DNA of 64,000 nucleotides, taken from the NCBI GenBank assembly GCA_016706225.1, contig JADJKB010000003.1, forward strand, positions 186,001-250,000. Reading direction: 5' to 3'. A program made the translations under genes and the position numbers. Shown here one piece after another: positions 7,485 to 15,875 of the stretch (the first letter of the stretch is position 1; each line of letters starts with the position of its first letter). Origin of the DNA: Myxococcales bacterium (GTDB lineage: Bacteria > Myxococcota_A > Polyangia > Polyangiales > Polyangiaceae). The notes beneath the pieces are model-generated. The model was not told the DNA's origin, made no database searches, and was given only the letters and a program-made list of their open reading frames with translations.

Positions 7485-8542
7485 CCTCCGTCCGCGTTGG
7501 CATCGTCGGAGCCAGCGGCTACACCGGCGCCGAGCTGGTGCGGCTCATCAGCGCGCACCCCGAACACGAGCTCGTCTACCTCGGAGCACGGGACAAGGCA
7601 GGGCTCTGCCTGGGAGCGGTGCTTCCGCCCACCAACGGCGTCCCGGGTCTCGGCGACCGGGTGCTCGAAGCGTTCGACCCGGCCGCCGCGGCGGAGCTGG
7701 CAACGCGCATGGACGTGGTGTTCACGGCCCTGCCGCACGCGCACAGCGCCCGCGCCGGCAAGGCGCTCTACGACGCCGGACTCCGCGTCGTCGATCTGTC
7801 GGCGGACTTCCGGCTCAAGAACGTCGCCGACTATCACGAGTGGTACGGCGAGCACCCGGCGCCGGAGCTACTCCCGGAGGCGGTCTACGGCTTGCCCGAG
7901 CTGCACCGCGAGGAGCTCCGAGGCGCGCGCCTGATCGCCGCTCCCGGCTGCTACCCGACGAGCGCGATCCTGCCACTGTCTCCGCTGCTCTCGAGCGGGC
8001 TCGTCGAGCCCGCGGGTATCGTCATCGACAGCAAGAGCGGCGTGACGGGTGCAGGGCGAAGCCCGAGCGCAAACACTCATTTTCCCGAGACCGCAGAGGG
8101 CATGCGCGCGTACAAAGTGGCGGGCAAACACCGGCACGTCCCGGAGATCGAACAGGAGCTCGCGCTGGGTGCGGGCGCCGCGATCCGCGTGGTCTTCACC
8201 CCGCACCTCGCGCCCTTCTCTCGAGGCATTTTTACTACCGCCTACGCTCGAGCAAAACCCGGCGTGACGGCAGACCAATGCCGGGAGGCAGCGCGAGCGA
8301 GGTACGAGGGTGGCTTGGTCACCGTTCTCGACGAGGGCCACCTGCCAGACACGTTGTGGGTGCGCGGCTCGGCGCGGGCGCACGTCGCCTACGCGCTCGA
8401 CGAACGTGCGGGGATGATCGTGGCCCTGTGCGCCATCGACAACCTCGCGAAGGGTGCGTCCGCGCAGGCCATCCAGGCGCTCAACGTTTGCCTGGGTCAC
8501 CCGGACTCGCTGGGGCTGCCTCAGCTGGCGATGTTCCCGTAG
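7481..8542 (+). CDS. argC: N-acetyl-gamma-glutamyl-phosphate reductase
   Basis: Third step of arginine biosynthesis: NADPH-dependent reduction of N-acetylglutamyl phosphate. 353 aa, as expected. The N-terminus is a Rossmann fold (VGIVGASGYTGAELVRLI). The catalytic cysteine lies in APGCYPTSAILPLSPL, and the closing PQLAMFP motif is typical. The start is TTG at 7481, overlapping the rpsI stop by four bases. No other start fits the conserved N-terminus. rplM-rpsI-argC order is, to my knowledge, shared by other deltaproteobacterial-type genomes. The last 62 bases overlap the convergent lipoprotein gene. Confidence 0.95.
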   Translation: MTSVRVGIVGASGYTGAELVRLISAHPEHELVYLGARDKAGLCLGAVLPPTNGVPGLGDRVLEAFDPAAAAELATRMDVVFTALPHAHSARAGKALYDAGLRVVDLSADFRLKNVADYHEWYGEHPAPELLPEAVYGLPELHREELRGARLIAAPGCYPTSAILPLSPLLSSGLVEPAGIVIDSKSGVTGAGRSPSANTHFPETAEGMRAYKVAGKHRHVPEIEQELALGAGAAIRVVFTPHLAPFSRGIFTTAYARAKPGVTADQCREAARARYEGGLVTVLDEGHLPDTLWVRGSARAHVAYALDERAGMIVALCAIDNLAKGASAQAIQALNVCLGHPDSLGLPQLAMFP

Positions 8543-9179
8543 ACGGATCCCCTACCGACAGCGGCACGGCGACGTCCCCGACGTAGACCAAGGTGTCCGG
8601 GGTCGCTGCGACCTCGCGAAATCGCACGCGCCCGGCGACATCGCTCTCCCCCTGGAGCGTGAGCCCTTGCGCGCGCACCACCACCGTGGCGTGGGCCACC
8701 GGTCGGTCATCACAAGCAACCAGAGGTCCCGCCGGGCCTCGCACCATCTCCGGCTCTAGCTGGCGGCGCTCTTCACCCTCGGAGAGCAACGGGACGAGCG
8801 CCACGCCAGCCCCACCGGCGATGAGCGAGCCACCGAGCAGATCCGAGCCCTGGTTCGAGAGGAGGATCGAGCCCCCGATGAAGGCCGCCGCAGCGCCAAC
8901 CAGGCGTCCCCCGGTCGCGCGCACACGATCGACCTCGAGACGCTCGATGCGGGTGCGGTGGATCTCGGAGCAGAGGGCCACCGACCGCACGCGGATGTCC
9001 AAAAAATTCGAGTGCGGTACGCTGAGTGCGTACAAACGCTCCGAGCCGGCCACGCGCTCGCGACCTTCGAAGCGCGAAGGTCCAGGCCGAGTCGTGATCT
9101 GCCGATCGTGCGTCATGCATGCGCTGGTGTTCAGCAGCGCGAGCAGCAGCGCGACAGCGGCCGCGCGTCCGCTGTTCAC
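8481..9179 (-). CDS. Lipoprotein with glycine-zipper hydrophobic segment, 232 aa
   Basis: The start is GTG at 9179, overlapping the TGA of the upstream gene (GTGA). It gives the signal peptide AAAVALLLALLNTSAC with a lipobox. A longer frame upstream lacks a signal. The middle holds a Gly/Ala-rich hydrophobic stretch (VGAAAAFIGG...GGSLIAGGAGVALVPLL), like glycine-zipper envelope lipoproteins. The C-terminal part looks like a beta-sandwich (ATVVVRAQGLTLQGESD, then RVRFREV). Architecture matches the preceding gene product, so they may be diverged duplicates. Function unknown; probably an envelope protein. Its 3' end overlaps argC by 62 bases. Confidence 0.7.
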   Translation of the reverse strand: MNSGRAAAVALLLALLNTSACMTHDRQITTRPGPSRFEGRERVAGSERLYALSVPHSNFLDIRVRSVALCSEIHRTRIERLEVDRVRATGGRLVGAAAAFIGGSILLSNQGSDLLGGSLIAGGAGVALVPLLSEGEERRQLEPEMVRGPAGPLVACDDRPVAHATVVVRAQGLTLQGESDVAGRVRFREVAATPDTLVYVGDVAVPLSVGDPSTGTSPAEAAPASPGDPGKR

Positions 9180-9883
9180 CTCGACCTCTTGATGATCAGG
9201 CGCTGCACACTCACACCATCGACCCACACGTCGAAGTCGGCACGGCCATCGACCCAGACGCTTTCCGGCAAGTTGAGCCGCCCGCGGCCAAAACCATCCA
9301 GCGGCGCAACGAAGCGCCGGCCGCTCGGCGTTCTGAGCTCGACGCGGGCGGGCGAACGTCGCTGCTTGTGTTCACACGGTACGACCCGCGGCGCAGGCTC
9401 GAGCGTGGTCTCCTCTCGCACCGACTGGCTGTCGGAGAAACGACTCCCGTCAATCGCGAGCGCAACCCCAGCCCCCAGCCCCGCTGCGAGCGAGAGCACA
9501 CCGAGCACGTCCGAGCCGCGGACCTGATCGGACGAGGACTGCCGCCGAGCGGCGATTCCGACGCCCACACCGACACCCATCAACACGGCTTCGCCCGCGA
9601 GCGTACTCGGGCTTGGTTCGCGGCGGACCCGCTCGCGCACGAGCGCGCGTTCTCGAAACTGCACGACGCAGCGTGGACCACCGCTCACGACGACCGAGAG
9701 CGAAGCTCCGTTCAGCGTCGCGCGGACCTGGATCTGATTCAGCTCGGGGCGTTCCGTCTCGGACACCCGCACGCTCTCGTCTTCCAGAATTTCACGCGTG
9801 CGCGTCTCCTGCACGTGGGCGCAGCCGAACTGCAGGCTGGCGACCCAAAACGCCACCTGGGCCAGAGAGCGACACGCGCGCAC
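9176..9883 (-). CDS. Putative lipoprotein with glycine-rich membrane segments, 235 aa
   Basis: Signal peptide with the lipobox-like LQFGC at about residues 17-21. Two Gly-rich hydrophobic stretches follow (AVLMGVGVGVGIAA and VLGVLSLAAGLGAGVALAI) flanking a short polar loop, then a C-terminal beta-rich domain (RVELRTPSGRRFVAPLDGF... VWVDGVSVQRLI). No family is recognised. It forms a two-gene unit with the next lipoprotein through a GTGA stop/start overlap and shares its layout (lipobox, glycine zipper, beta domain). Export and envelope location are inferred from the signal. Confidence 0.65.
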   Translation of the reverse strand: MRACRSLAQVAFWVASLQFGCAHVQETRTREILEDESVRVSETERPELNQIQVRATLNGASLSVVVSGGPRCVVQFRERALVRERVRREPSPSTLAGEAVLMGVGVGVGIAARRQSSSDQVRGSDVLGVLSLAAGLGAGVALAIDGSRFSDSQSVREETTLEPAPRVVPCEHKQRRSPARVELRTPSGRRFVAPLDGFGRGRLNLPESVWVDGRADFDVWVDGVSVQRLIIKRSR

Positions 9884-9918
9884 GGGGCGAGTCTATCGCG
9901 TCTGGGACCGGGTTGGCA

Positions 9919-10734
9919 TCAAGGACAGCGGGCCCCGCCCTGATGAATGGTGATCTTCGACAGCTTCAGCTGCGCATCGAGGGTGGCGTAGTGCGGCTTC
10001 AGCGCGGCGAACCAGTCCACGTGTTTGCCGATGATCGCGCCACCGGTGTCGTCCGCGCTGAAACAACCGTCGTGCACGAACCCGCCCCACGGTGGGTCGC
10101 CGGGCACAGCCACGCCGTCGAGCTCCGGCACGTAGACCCTGCTGCCGTACGGGATCTCGGCCTTATCGACGGCAAACGACCGGAACGGGACCAGCGCCTT
10201 GCCCTGTACTCCGTAGCCCCACGGGTGCTGCGCGTCGGCCACCAGGTAACAAGGCGAAGTCGGGCACGCGCACGACCCGGCGTAGTTCAAGAGCCGCCCG
10301 TCGCTGAGCCGACCCGTGCCCTCGAGCTTGAGCGAGGCCGCAAACTTCGCGCTGACCAGCGCCAGCTGTTTGCAGTTCTTGTCATACACACTCGTGTCTT
10401 TGGCGCCGGTGAACTCCTCTTCAGTCGTCACCCAGTAATAGGTCAGCTGGAACGATCCGAGCAGGGGCCCGGGCTCCGGCAAGTTTGCGTCGGCGCCGCC
10501 GTCGACAGCCAGGGTGCCTCCGCCGCCGGACGCTCCGCCAGTTCCTCCACCTGCTTGACCGCTCGCACCCCCGCTCGTGAGACCGCCGCTGCCGCCAGCC
10601 TGGTTGCCACCACTGCCCGCCGCTCCGCTTGCACCACCCGTCCCGTTCGCTTGAGGACCGGCCGAGTCATCCGAGACGCAGGCTGTCGCGGACAGCATCA
10701 CCACCAAGACCGAGGACGCTAGAGACGTTCGCAC
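9919..10734 (-). CDS. 3D (Asp-Asp-Asp) domain lipoprotein
   Basis: GTG start; signal peptide with lipobox LSATAC, then about 50 residues of Gly/Ser/Ala linker (GGASGAAGSGGNQAGGSGG in part). The C-terminal 190 residues hold a 3D-type double-psi beta-barrel: IPYGSRVYVPEL, then DTGGAIIGKHVDWF, which carries the conserved Asp residues of MltA/YabE-like proteins. Such domains act on peptidoglycan, as lytic transglycosylases or relatives, so a cell-wall role at the outer membrane is inferred. Two disulfides are possible (CACPTSPC). A TAACCT box lies 6 bases before the start. Confidence 0.75.
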   Translation of the reverse strand: MRTSLASSVLVVMLSATACVSDDSAGPQANGTGGASGAAGSGGNQAGGSGGLTSGGASGQAGGGTGGASGGGGTLAVDGGADANLPEPGPLLGSFQLTYYWVTTEEEFTGAKDTSVYDKNCKQLALVSAKFAASLKLEGTGRLSDGRLLNYAGSCACPTSPCYLVADAQHPWGYGVQGKALVPFRSFAVDKAEIPYGSRVYVPELDGVAVPGDPPWGGFVHDGCFSADDTGGAIIGKHVDWFAALKPHYATLDAQLKLSKITIHQGGARCP

Positions 10735-10860
10735 GCCCGAAGGTTACGCTCAAAACGCTCACGCGGCTCGCATGATCGTCGAGCTCGTCGGCCGCGTGTG
10801 ATGCCTTCGCCAGAGAACTCATTGACGGCGAGCGAAGGGCGCGCATGCTCTCGGGTTCGA

Positions 10861-11643
10861 ATGTCGCATCGGGTACGCACGGCGCTGACGAGCTCATTGC
10901 TCACCTCGAGCCTCAGCATCGTGAGCCCGGCAGGGGCACAAGCGCCCATGCCGCCGCCTGCGCCTGCGCCGACCGTCGCGCCCGCCGCTCCGGTGCCGCC
11001 GGGGCCCCCGGCCGCCGGCTACTACTATCCCACCCCACCCCCGCCACTGCCGCCCCCAACCGCCAGCGGCGCGAAGCTGGGGGTGCACGAGCACGAGGGG
11101 TTCTTCCTGCGGATGGGGCTGGGGTTCTCGAGCATGCTGACCAAGACGGAAGGAACGCTGGGTCAGCCCGACCCCGGCGGCGACTTCAGTGGAAATGGGG
11201 GCGCGCTCGAGTTGCTCCTGGGTGGCACGCCAGCGCGCGGGTTCGTGATCGGCGGCGGGCTCGTGCTCCATTCCTGGCCCGAACCCAGCTACGACAACGG
11301 AGGCACCCGCACGCGCCTGAACGGCGCACAGCTCGGCTCGTCATTCCTGGCGCTGTTCGGTCAGCTCTACTTCGACAGAACCAGCGGCGGCTACGTACAA
11401 GCCCTCGTGGCTGGCGCCGAACAGACCTATCGCTACGAAGAAGCCGGTGAGACCAAGGAGGCGGGGCTGTCCGGCTTCGCCCTGGCCCTGGGCGGCGGCT
11501 ACGACTTCTGGGTCGGCGAAGAGTGGAGCCTCGGGCCCGAGCTACGCCTGAGCTACGCGCGTGTGGAGCACGAGGATGCCGGGGTCACGACTCGACATCG
11601 CACCCTTGCGCTCACGCTCTCTTTCAGCGCAACCCTGCACTGA
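10861..11643 (+). CDS. Outer-membrane beta-barrel-like protein with Pro-rich spacer, 260 aa
   Basis: The start at 10861 gives a good signal peptide (basic RVRTAL, hydrophobic core, SPAGAQA cleavage); an upstream in-frame ATG at 10798 would bury it. A Pro/Ala-rich segment of about 45 residues (APMPPPAPAPTVAPAAPVPP, PPPPLPPPT) separates it from about 170 residues of alternating strands: GFFLRMGLGFSSML, ALELLLGGTPARGFVIGGG, GYVQALVAGAEQTYR, WSLGPELRLSYARVEHED, and a closing TLALTLSFSATLH. This is the pattern of an 8- to 10-stranded outer-membrane barrel. Function unknown. Confidence 0.7.
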   Translation: MSHRVRTALTSSLLTSSLSIVSPAGAQAPMPPPAPAPTVAPAAPVPPGPPAAGYYYPTPPPPLPPPTASGAKLGVHEHEGFFLRMGLGFSSMLTKTEGTLGQPDPGGDFSGNGGALELLLGGTPARGFVIGGGLVLHSWPEPSYDNGGTRTRLNGAQLGSSFLALFGQLYFDRTSGGYVQALVAGAEQTYRYEEAGETKEAGLSGFALALGGGYDFWVGEEWSLGPELRLSYARVEHEDAGVTTRHRTLALTLSFSATLH

Positions 11644-11776
11644 ACGCGGCGGAAGAACCGGAGCTTCGCGGCCGATTGGCGCGGCACGAGAGGCGAGCCG
11701 CCGCCCATTTCCATTCGAGTTTCGTCCGCCCAGTTGAAATGCAAACGGCCTCGCCAGATGATGTGGGACTTTTTCC

Positions 11777-13903
11777 ATGAAGCGTGAGTTCAAACTGCGC
11801 AGCGACTTCACGCCCAAGGGTGATCAACCTGCGGCGATCGCACGGCTCACGGCCTCCCTGGACGCTGGGGATCGCTATCAGACCCTCTTGGGGATCACCG
11901 GCAGCGGCAAGACGTTCACGGTGGCAAACGTCATCCAGCATCTGCAGCGCCCCACTCTGATCATCGCGCCCAACAAGACCCTCGCCGCTCAGCTGTACGG
12001 AGAGATGCGCGACCTGTTCCCCGAGAACGCGGTCCACTACTTCGTAAGCTACTACGACTACTACCAGCCGGAAGCCTACATTCCGACCACCGACACCTTC
12101 ATCGAGAAGGACGCGATCATCAACGATCAGATTGATCGCATGCGGCACGCGGCGACCCACGGCCTGCTCTCTCGCTCCGACGTGATCATCATCGCCAGTG
12201 TGAGTTGTATCTACGGAATCGGCTCGGCGGAGTCCTACGAGGGATTGCTGATCGAAATCGTCAAGGGCGAAGAACTGCTGCGCGACCATCTGCTGCGCCG
12301 ACTGGTAGACATTCAGTACGAGCGCAATGACGTCGACTTCCACCGCGGCACCTTCCGCGTCCGCGGTGACGTCGTCGAGATCTTCCCAGCCTACGAGGAC
12401 AAGACCGCGATCCGCGTCGAGTTCTTCGGGGACGAAGTGGACGGCATCAGCGAGGTCGACCCGGTGCGTGGGCGGGTGCTCGCGGAGCTCGATCGGTATT
12501 CGGTCTATCCCGGCTCCCACTACGTGACCCCGCGGCAGCAACTACAGCGCGCGATCGACGCGATTCGCACCGAGGTGCGGGAGCGCCTGGACTTCTACGA
12601 CAAACAGGGCCGCTTCCTGGAGAAACAGCGCATCGAGCAGCGCACCATGTACGACCTCGAAATGCTCGAACAGATGGGCTTCGTGCAGGGCATCGAGAAC
12701 TACTCGCGCCACCTGTCGAACCGCGAGCCCGGCGAACCTCCCCCCACCCTCATCGACTACTTCCCCGAGGACTTCCTGCTGATCTTGGACGAGTCACACC
12801 AGACCGTGTCCCAGATCGGGGCGATGTATCGCGGAGATCGCTCCCGCAAGGAGACGCTGGTCGAGTTCGGGTTCCGCCTGCCGAGCGCGCTCGACAATCG
12901 CCCGCTCAAGTTCGACGAGTTCGAAAAATACATGCGCCGTGTCATCTTCGTGTCGGCGACCCCCGGTGATTTCGAGCTAGAGCACAGCAAAGACTGCATC
13001 GTCGAGCAGCTGATTCGACCGACGGGGCTGCTCGATCCGGAGATCTTCGTGCGTCCGGTCTCGGGCCAGGTCGATGACCTCCTGGTCGAGATCAGGAAGC
13101 GCGTCGCGTGTGACGAACGCGTGCTCGTCACGACTCTCACCAAACGCATGGCGGAGGATCTCACCGAGTACTACGCGGAGCTGGCGATCCGTGTGCGGTA
13201 CCTGCACTCCGACATCGACACGCTCGAGCGCATCGACATCCTTCGCGATCTGCGAGCGGGTGAGTTCGACGTGCTGGTTGGCATCAACCTCTTGCGCGAA
13301 GGCCTCGATCTACCAGAAGTGAGCCTGGTGGCCATTCTGGACGCCGATCGCGAGGGTTTCCTGCGCAGCGCCCGGTCGCTGATCCAGACCGTTGGACGCG
13401 CGGCCCGCAACTCGCATGGCCAGGTCTTCATGTATGCCGATCGCATCACCGATGCGATGCGCTTCGCCATCGACGAGACCAACCGACGCCGGACGATCCA
13501 GGCAAAGTACAACCAGGATCACGGCATCACGCCCGAGACGATTCAGCGGGCGATCCTCGACATCAACCCCGCCAGCGGCACGACGGACTACTACGCCGTC
13601 CCGCGCCCCGAGCGCTCGTCGGCCGGGGCCCGAGGCCGCGCGCCCCGCACCCCGGATCCCCAAGAGGAGCTCGCCGATCGCATCGAGGCGTTGCGGCAGC
13701 AGATGTTCACCGCGGCCGAGGGCCTGGAGTTCGAGACCGCGGCGCGCCTCCGAGACGACCTGCGGAAGCTCCAGGCTGGGTTGTCGCCCGAGGCCCGAGA
13801 ATCCATGACCCCCAGCCCGCCGCGCGCCGCGTCCAAATCGATGCCGCCGGGCAGAGGCAAGACACCGCGGCCGAGCTCCCAGCCCGGGAGGCGTCGACGC
13901 TGA
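11777..13903 (+). CDS. uvrB: Excinuclease ABC subunit B
   Basis: DNA damage-recognition helicase of nucleotide excision repair, working with UvrA and UvrC. 708 aa, normal. It has the Walker A LGITGSGKTFT, a beta-hairpin region with VSYYDYYQPEAYIPTTDTFIEKD split over residues about 90-115, the DESH box, SATPGDFE, LREGLDLPEVSLVAILDAD and QTVGRAARN helicase motifs, and a C-terminal UVR motif (IEALRQQMFTAAEGLEFETA). After the UVR motif comes a Pro/Arg-rich tail of about 45 residues. The gene stands alone between an outer-membrane gene and a convergent lipoprotein gene. Confidence 0.98.
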   Translation: MKREFKLRSDFTPKGDQPAAIARLTASLDAGDRYQTLLGITGSGKTFTVANVIQHLQRPTLIIAPNKTLAAQLYGEMRDLFPENAVHYFVSYYDYYQPEAYIPTTDTFIEKDAIINDQIDRMRHAATHGLLSRSDVIIIASVSCIYGIGSAESYEGLLIEIVKGEELLRDHLLRRLVDIQYERNDVDFHRGTFRVRGDVVEIFPAYEDKTAIRVEFFGDEVDGISEVDPVRGRVLAELDRYSVYPGSHYVTPRQQLQRAIDAIRTEVRERLDFYDKQGRFLEKQRIEQRTMYDLEMLEQMGFVQGIENYSRHLSNREPGEPPPTLIDYFPEDFLLILDESHQTVSQIGAMYRGDRSRKETLVEFGFRLPSALDNRPLKFDEFEKYMRRVIFVSATPGDFELEHSKDCIVEQLIRPTGLLDPEIFVRPVSGQVDDLLVEIRKRVACDERVLVTTLTKRMAEDLTEYYAELAIRVRYLHSDIDTLERIDILRDLRAGEFDVLVGINLLREGLDLPEVSLVAILDADREGFLRSARSLIQTVGRAARNSHGQVFMYADRITDAMRFAIDETNRRRTIQAKYNQDHGITPETIQRAILDINPASGTTDYYAVPRPERSSAGARGRAPRTPDPQEELADRIEALRQQMFTAAEGLEFETAARLRDDLRKLQAGLSPEARESMTPSPPRAASKSMPPGRGKTPRPSSQPGRRRR

Positions 13904-13976
13904 GAAACGGCGCGCGCCCTCGCGAGCGCGAGCGATGGCGCTCCGGTGATCGGAGTCTACCCGAGCAAGAGGAAGC

Positions 13977-14420
13977 TCACGGTGCCTGGCAGAAGGTGTT
14001 GATCTGGTTCACCAGGTCGTCCTCCTGCTTCACGATCTTGTCGAACTCTTTCTGCGCCGACTCGGCTTGGTCGGGGTTCTTGGTCTCGATCGCCGTCGCA
14101 ACCTGACGAGCCGTCGACGCGGCCTTCGTGCACATCTGCTGATAGTTCGCCGAGTGGGCCTTCAGCTCCGCCGTGCTGACATCGAGTGCCCCCACGTCCT
14201 TGGCCAGTTGATCGTAGAGCTCACCGAGCTTTTTCATCTCGGAGATGACCTGCGCGTCTTCCCCACCCTTCGAGGCGGAGTGCTGCTCGATCTCCTTGAT
14301 GGCGGTGTTCACCTTCTCGATGAAGGCGTTACACTCCTTCGTCTTCTTGAACTTTCCGCACCCGGTCAGCGAAAAAGCGGCCGTGATTGCGAAGGCTGCG
14401 AGGACGATACGCTTGCGCAT
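13977..14420 (-). CDS. Helical lipoprotein, 147 aa
   Basis: The start at 14420 follows GGAAGGAGAG and gives the signal peptide MRKRIVLAAFAITAAFSLTGC; an upstream ATG at 14441 adds seven residues and has no such site. The mature protein is almost wholly helical and charged, with long amphipathic stretches (EKVNTAIKEIEQHSA, ISEMKKLGELYDQLAKDVGA, ESAQKEFDKIVKQEDDLVN) and three Cys apart from the lipidated one. It could form a periplasmic helical bundle. Similar lipoproteins recur in Myxococcota, but no function is known to me. Confidence 0.75.
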   Translation of the reverse strand: MRKRIVLAAFAITAAFSLTGCGKFKKTKECNAFIEKVNTAIKEIEQHSASKGGEDAQVISEMKKLGELYDQLAKDVGALDVSTAELKAHSANYQQMCTKAASTARQVATAIETKNPDQAESAQKEFDKIVKQEDDLVNQINTFCQAP

Positions 14421-14505
14421 GGAGCTCTCCTTCCGAGGCACCCTCTACCTTGCCGGTCGCCGCCCGGGCTAGTCCGAATCGCACGTGACGAGGCGGCCAG
14501 CGACC

Positions 14506-15588
14506 TCAAAGCAGATCGGTGCTGCCACGCTCCTTGAGCGCGTCCACCACTTTTCGCACGTCCTGGGCCTGATCTCGCGGAATGACGAGGAGCCCGTCGT
14601 CCGTCTCGATCACACACAGTCCGTCGACCCCGACCAGCGCAATGACTCGGCGGCGGCCGTCCGTGCGCAGGTCCTTGACCAGGTTGTTGCTGGCGTCGGC
14701 GAGCACGGCGTCCGCCGGCGCGGCGTTCCCGCGTGGGTCCTTCGGCGCGAGCTCCCAGGCCGTCTCCCAGCTCCCCAGGTCGCTCCAACCGAAGCTCCCC
14801 GGCACCATCGCGAGCTCCTCGGCCTTCTCCATGATGGCGTAATCGATGCTCACGGACGGGAACGCCTCGAACGCCTGGATGAGCGCCGACGTGCGCTCGG
14901 CCGCAGGCACAGCGTAACAACGGTTGAGCGCCGCCGCGACCTCGGGCAGGTGCTCGCGCACGGCCCGCGCCATCACGTCGGCGCGGAAGAAGAACATGCC
15001 ACTGTTCCAGAAGTGGCGCCCGCTCGCCAGATACTGCTCGGCGCGCGCGCGGTCGGGCTTCTCGACGAAGCGGGTCACGCGCCGCACGCTGGCAGACGTC
15101 CCTTCTCCCGCCTCGATGTAGCCGTAGCCGGTCTCGGCTCGAGTGGGTGTCACCCCGATCGTCGTGATGATGCCATCCCGAGCGCTCTCGACGGCAATGC
15201 GGATCAGAGCGCGATAGGCATCCGCATCGCCGATGTGCTGGTCACTCGGCACGACCATCACGACGGCGTCGGGATCACGAGCCAGCACCTCCCAGGTCGC
15301 CCACGCGATGCACGGCGCCGTGTTGCGCGCCACGGGCTCCCCCATGAACGAGACCTCCGGAAGCTGCGGCAAGAGCGCGCGCGTTGCTCCGAGCAGATGT
15401 CTGCCCGTTGCGATCAAGATCCGCTCGCTCGGGCACAGCGGCTCGAGTCGCCGAACAGTGGCTGCGATCAAACAGTCCGGCTCGGGGCCGATCGCGAGCA
15501 GTTGTTTGGGCAGGGCCTTGCGTGACGCGGGCCAGAAGCGCGTCCCGCTTCCGCCGGCCAACACCACGCTGAATAGATGAGGGATCAT
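14506..15588 (-). CDS. manC: Mannose-1-phosphate guanylyltransferase
   Basis: Makes GDP-mannose from mannose-1-phosphate and GTP for exopolysaccharide and LPS synthesis. With the ATG at 15588 it is 360 aa, the size of single-domain enzymes lacking the C-terminal phosphomannose isomerase module of type II proteins. It shows the nucleotidyltransferase signature LAGGSGTRFWPASR, PKQLL, MVVPSDQHI (metal-binding Asp), TGYGYIEAG and FVEKPD. Longer upstream frames add a non-conserved Arg-rich leader and are rejected. It stands alone, with no other sugar-nucleotide genes nearby. An inverted repeat and a GATAAT box lie upstream. Confidence 0.92.
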   Translation of the reverse strand: MIPHLFSVVLAGGSGTRFWPASRKALPKQLLAIGPEPDCLIAATVRRLEPLCPSERILIATGRHLLGATRALLPQLPEVSFMGEPVARNTAPCIAWATWEVLARDPDAVVMVVPSDQHIGDADAYRALIRIAVESARDGIITTIGVTPTRAETGYGYIEAGEGTSASVRRVTRFVEKPDRARAEQYLASGRHFWNSGMFFFRADVMARAVREHLPEVAAALNRCYAVPAAERTSALIQAFEAFPSVSIDYAIMEKAEELAMVPGSFGWSDLGSWETAWELAPKDPRGNAAPADAVLADASNNLVKDLRTDGRRRVIALVGVDGLCVIETDDGLLVIPRDQAQDVRKVVDALKERGSTDLL

Positions 15589-15624
15589 GCCACGACTCAG
15601 CCATCCAATTATCACGCTTCGGAC

Positions 15625-15656
15625 GCTGCGCGGCGCCGCTCGTGGGGCCGCGCAGC
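15625..15656. repeat. Perfect 10-bp inverted repeat upstream of manC
   Basis: GCTGCGCGGC (15625-15634) and GCCGCGCAGC (15647-15656) can form a 10-bp stem with a 12-base loop. It lies 37-68 bases upstream of the manC ATG, next to a GATAAT-like -10 on the minus strand (about 15608-15613). It could be an operator or a chance palindrome. The rest of the 287-base gap between manC and the next gene shows only short GACGAACGC direct repeats and no frame I would call. Confidence 0.4.
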
Positions 15657-15875
15657 GCGCGACGAACGCGACGAACGCGCATTGCCGCACCACGCTCCGC
15701 TAGAGCGCCCCTCCAACTTGGACCAGGTGCGCCCACCGGGTGCACTACTTTTCGCTCATTTCGAGCGCGAGGCGGCCGAAGGAACCCGAGAGCGTCGCGG
15801 AGCTACGGGCCGTGACGGAAACCTGCGCTATGTTCCGCCGCCCCTCCGGGGCACTCCCACGATCCGGTGCTCGAT

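Noticed and set aside
13941..13955. Terminator hairpin after uvrB (CTCCG...CGGAG)
   Set aside because: Five-bp stem and no T-rich tail; too weak to call.
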